The position numbers were made by a program, and so were the translations under genes. A stretch of 64,000 bases of DNA from Ixodes scapularis (Eukaryota; Arthropoda; Arachnida; Ixodida; Ixodidae): positions 128,147,094 through 128,211,093 of the forward strand of contig NW_024609857.1 of NCBI RefSeq assembly GCF_016920785.2, in the 5' to 3' direction. Shown here piece by piece: positions 61,502-64,000 of this stretch; position 1 is the first letter of the stretch, and each line of letters starts with the position of its first letter. The notes under the pieces are model-generated. The model ran no database searches. It saw only the letters and a program-made list of their open reading frames with translations, and had not been told where the DNA came from.

Positions 61502-64000
61502 TCAAAACGACCTGCTAAGTCCGTCTACGTTGGAGTTAGCCGCCCCCCTCTTGTACTTAACCGTGAAGGTTAATTCTTGTAAAGCCAAACTCCACCGCAG
61601 AAGTCGGGCATTTTTTGTCGACATTTGAGTTAGCCATGTCAAAGGACAGTGGTCGGTGACGAAAACGAACGGAGCTCCGTAAAGGTAACAAGAGAGCTTT
61701 TGAGTTGCCCAAATTAAGCCGGCGCATTCCTTTTCCGACGCACTGTAAGCCTCCTTTCGGCTGCTGAGTTTCCGGCTTGCGTACAGCACGGGGTGCTCCT
61801 CTCCCGCATCATCCTCCTGACATAAAATCACCCCCAAGCCGCGATTACTGGCATCGCACTGCACTATAAACGAGCGACTATAATCCGGGGCCCGAAGTAT
61901 GGGGGAACAGCAGAGGGAATTTTTCAAGCCCTGGAAGGCCTGTTCTTTTTTGTCGTCCCATCGAATCTTATCGGGTTCGGTCTTCCGCAGCGCATCGGTT
62001 AGGGGGCTAGCCTTTTCTGAGTACTGAGGGATATAGCGTTGGTAATACCCCGTCAGCCCCAAAAAAGCCCTTATGCCAGTTTTTTTCTCAGGTCGCGGGA
62101 AGTCTCTTACAGCCTCAACCTTGAGTTCGTCGGGCCTTCTTAGCCCCTGACCCACGATATGGCCGAGGTATCTAACCTCGCCTCTCGCCAGCTGACACTT
62201 ACTTGGTTTCGCGGTTAGACCCGCGCTCCTCAACCTTTCAAATACGTCAGAAAGGTGGTTCATGTGATCTGCCCAAGTTGTCGAAAAAATGGCGATGTCG
62301 TCTAGATACGGTAGCGCGTAGCTTTCCGCCCCACGCAAAATTCTGTCCATCATTCGCGAGAAACAGAACGGAGCGTTTTTAAGGCCGAAGCTCAAAACCA
62401 ACGGGCGGAATGTGCCCGTTGGGGTCACGAAGGCTGCGTAATGGCTAGCTCTTTCCGTCATCGGGACCTGCCAGTATCCGCGCACTAGGTCTAAAGTCGA
62501 AACGTATCTAGCCCCACTAACCGTCTCAACTCTTTCCTCCACGTTGGGAATCGGGTAAGCCTGGTCTCTGGTGATTGCATTGAGTTTGCGATAGTCAATG
62601 CATGGTCGGGGATCCCTTCCCGCAGCCTCTACGATGATCATAGGGGAAGAGTAATCACTTTCACACGGAACGATTACCCCTAAGTGCAGCATGCGCTCCA
62701 CCTCGTCTTTTAAGATAGCCTGCTGCCTTGGTGACATGCGATAGGGACGGGATCGTACCGCGACGTTTGATGTTAGCTCAATGTCATGCGTGGCAAGGGA
62801 GGTTCGTCCGGGAGACATTGAGAACAAGTTCTCGTACTTTTCCAGAAGATCTCTCAATTCAGCCCGCTGTGAGACCGAAAGATCCTCCGAACGAACCGCC
62901 TGAGCCATGACTTCATTTACTCCGACCGGCGCTCCAGCCTCCCAAAGTAGCGGAACATCAGTCTGAACTTCCTCTGGGGCGTTTAGTGTCAAGTTCACCA
63001 CTTCCGTTTCGCTCACGTAACGCTTCATCAGATTGCAGTGATAGATTCTGATTTCCTTTCTCTTGCCTCTGGTTTCGATTGCGTAGTTAGTATCCGAAAG
63101 CTTTTGAGTCACCTTGAATGGTCCCTCCCACTACACCTGTAGCTTATTTTGGCGTGAGGGACGAAGCAAGAGGACTTGATCGCCCGCCCGGTACTCCCGG
63201 ACACGGGCGTTTCGGTCGTAATACCGTTTCGCTCTGATCTGGGCCTCGCGCATATTAACCTCCGCTATCTCACTCGTGCTTCGGAATCGCTCTAGCAGAT
63301 CAAGAATGTACTCTACCACACTCGGATCGGATCCCTTGGTCTCCCAAGTTTCGCGGAGCAGCCGCAGGGGAGTCCGCAAACACCGTCCATACACTAGTTC
63401 GGCCGGGCTGAAGCCGGTTGCCTCGTGAGTCACGGAGCGCAGCGCGAACAACATTGCCGGCAGGCAGGCGTCCCATTCGTTCCCACTCTCATAAGTTAGC
63501 GCCCTCAGAACCCGCTTCATAACTGAGTGACACCTCTCGACACTGTTTGACTGCGGGTGATATACTGAACTGTGTATAACCTTTATACCGCACCTCTCGA
63601 GGAAACCAGTAGTCAAAGCGCTTGTGAAAACGCTCCCTTGGTCGCTCTGGACCTCTTGGGGGAAGCCTACCCTCGCAAAAATTGACAGAAGTGCGTTCAC
63701 CACCTCCACTGAACTCTGTTCCTTCATGGGGACCGCTTCGGGGAACTTGGTAGCCGCGCACATGACCGTTAGAGCATAGCGGTACCCCCCCTTAGTAGCC
63801 GGAAGAGGACCCACCACATCAATGACCACCCGCCTGAATGGCTCCGAGATTATCGGCACAAGTCTCAGGGGCGCCTTGCATTTTTCATTGGGTTTTCCCA
63901 CTCTCTGACAGACATCGCACGCCCGCACCTGAGACTCGGCATCTCGGAAGCATCCCGGCCAGTAGAATTCCGTGAGGAGCCGATCTTTCGTCTTTTTGTT
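61502..64000 (-). pseudogene. Ty3/gypsy pol with integrase before RT-RNase H, one in-frame stop
   Basis: Open to the right edge on the minus strand. First comes integrase: the zinc-finger end CDVCQRV (63,920), the catalytic triad in VVIDVVGPLPATKGGYRYAL, VQSDQGSVFTS and HPQSNSVERCHSVMKRVL (Asp, Asp, Glu present), and the chromodomain-side end VREYRAGDQVLLLRP. A single TAG at about 63,128 then interrupts; the same frame continues WEGPFKVTQKLSD, the GPY/F end of integrase, and runs on to RT: HDIELTSNVAVRSRPYRMSP, SSPMIIVEAAGRDPRPCIDY, FGLKNAPFCFSRMM and YALPYLDDIAIFS. RNase H: FIVQCDASNRGLGVILCQED and FVFVTDHCPLTWL, ending NSNVDGLSRSF. Integrase-RT order is the reverse of ordinary Ty3/gypsy and matches that described for Gmr1-type elements. 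Apart from the one stop, all catalytic residues seen are intact. Confidence 0.85.

Noticed and set aside
61502..63928. Two separate retrotransposons joined at 63,120
   Set aside because: The integrase GPY/F end lies in the RT reading frame after the stop, so integrase and RT belong to one continuous frame.

Overview
The window is animal genomic DNA made almost entirely of transposable elements and repeats. The mix of elements (Penelope-like, I-type and Tx1/L1-type LINEs, a Ty3/gypsy element, PIF/Harbinger, P/THAP9-like and many foldback/MITE elements), the short GT-AG introns and the lack of bacterial gene structure point to an arthropod. My best guess is an ixodid tick, but that is inference from repeat style and not a proof. 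I could not support any intact host gene. The only host-like coding sequence is a 60-bp duplicated exon fragment resembling a trypsin-type serine protease at 25.9 and 26.8 kb.

Layout. 0-2.3 kb: the decayed coding region of a P-element/THAP9-like transposase (+), in three exons with nonsense codons and a deletion. 2.76-3.71 kb: a nonautonomous TIR element with a perfect 8-bp target duplication, with a second hAT-like element (also a perfect 8-bp TSD) nested inside it. 4.5-6.4 kb: a Penelope-like element (-) with RT and GIY-YIG parts; an inverted copy of its terminal repeat lies 8 kb away at 12.6-13.0 kb. 6.57-6.72 kb: a palindrome with hammerhead-ribozyme-like core motifs between two (AT)n runs. 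6.8-12.5 kb: an I-type LINE (-) with zinc-knuckle ORF1, EN, RT and RNase H, carrying several frameshifts. 16.0-19.1 kb: a Tx1/L1-type LINE (-). 19.6-24.0 kb: a 17-bp GAGTCAAAAGATCCAAC-type satellite arranged in inverted blocks, with a shared leader duplicated 3.1 kb apart. 25.2-25.9 kb: a CR1/Jockey-like LINE 3' end (+). 29-30.3 kb: a tandem duplication split by a TIR element. 30.66-31.27 kb: a long-TIR MITE.

32,408-45,804 is the best-preserved object: a complete 13.4-kb PIF/Harbinger transposon with 61-bp TIRs, a TAA target duplication and two convergent, spliced, uninterrupted genes, a MADF-domain DNA-binding protein (315 codons, 5 exons, +) and a DDE transposase (472 codons, 4 exons, -). 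In this superfamily both proteins are needed for transposition, so this copy looks potentially autonomous. It has collected several smaller TIR elements in its introns and intergenic space.

46,789-52,119 is a second large DNA transposon with about 737-bp terminal inverted repeats and a decayed transposase of a family I cannot name (DFAEN / SDG / HGKSACDG motifs). 57.1-57.3 kb is a foldback. 58.15-60.33 kb is a tandem array of about 13 monomers of 161 bp, each itself a hairpin. An LTR interrupts the last monomer at 60,332 and starts a Ty3/gypsy element (-) that runs off the right edge; its integrase lies upstream of RT-RNase H, the reverse of the usual Ty3/gypsy order.

The most unusual signal that cuts across the window is a family of three short insertions (26,390-26,565; 30,721-30,866; 46,984-47,146). 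Each is a near-perfect palindrome with its own arm sequence followed by a related ~37-nt tail, and each is bounded by a perfect 10-13-bp target duplication. One has an empty site preserved in the opposite TIR of its host transposon.
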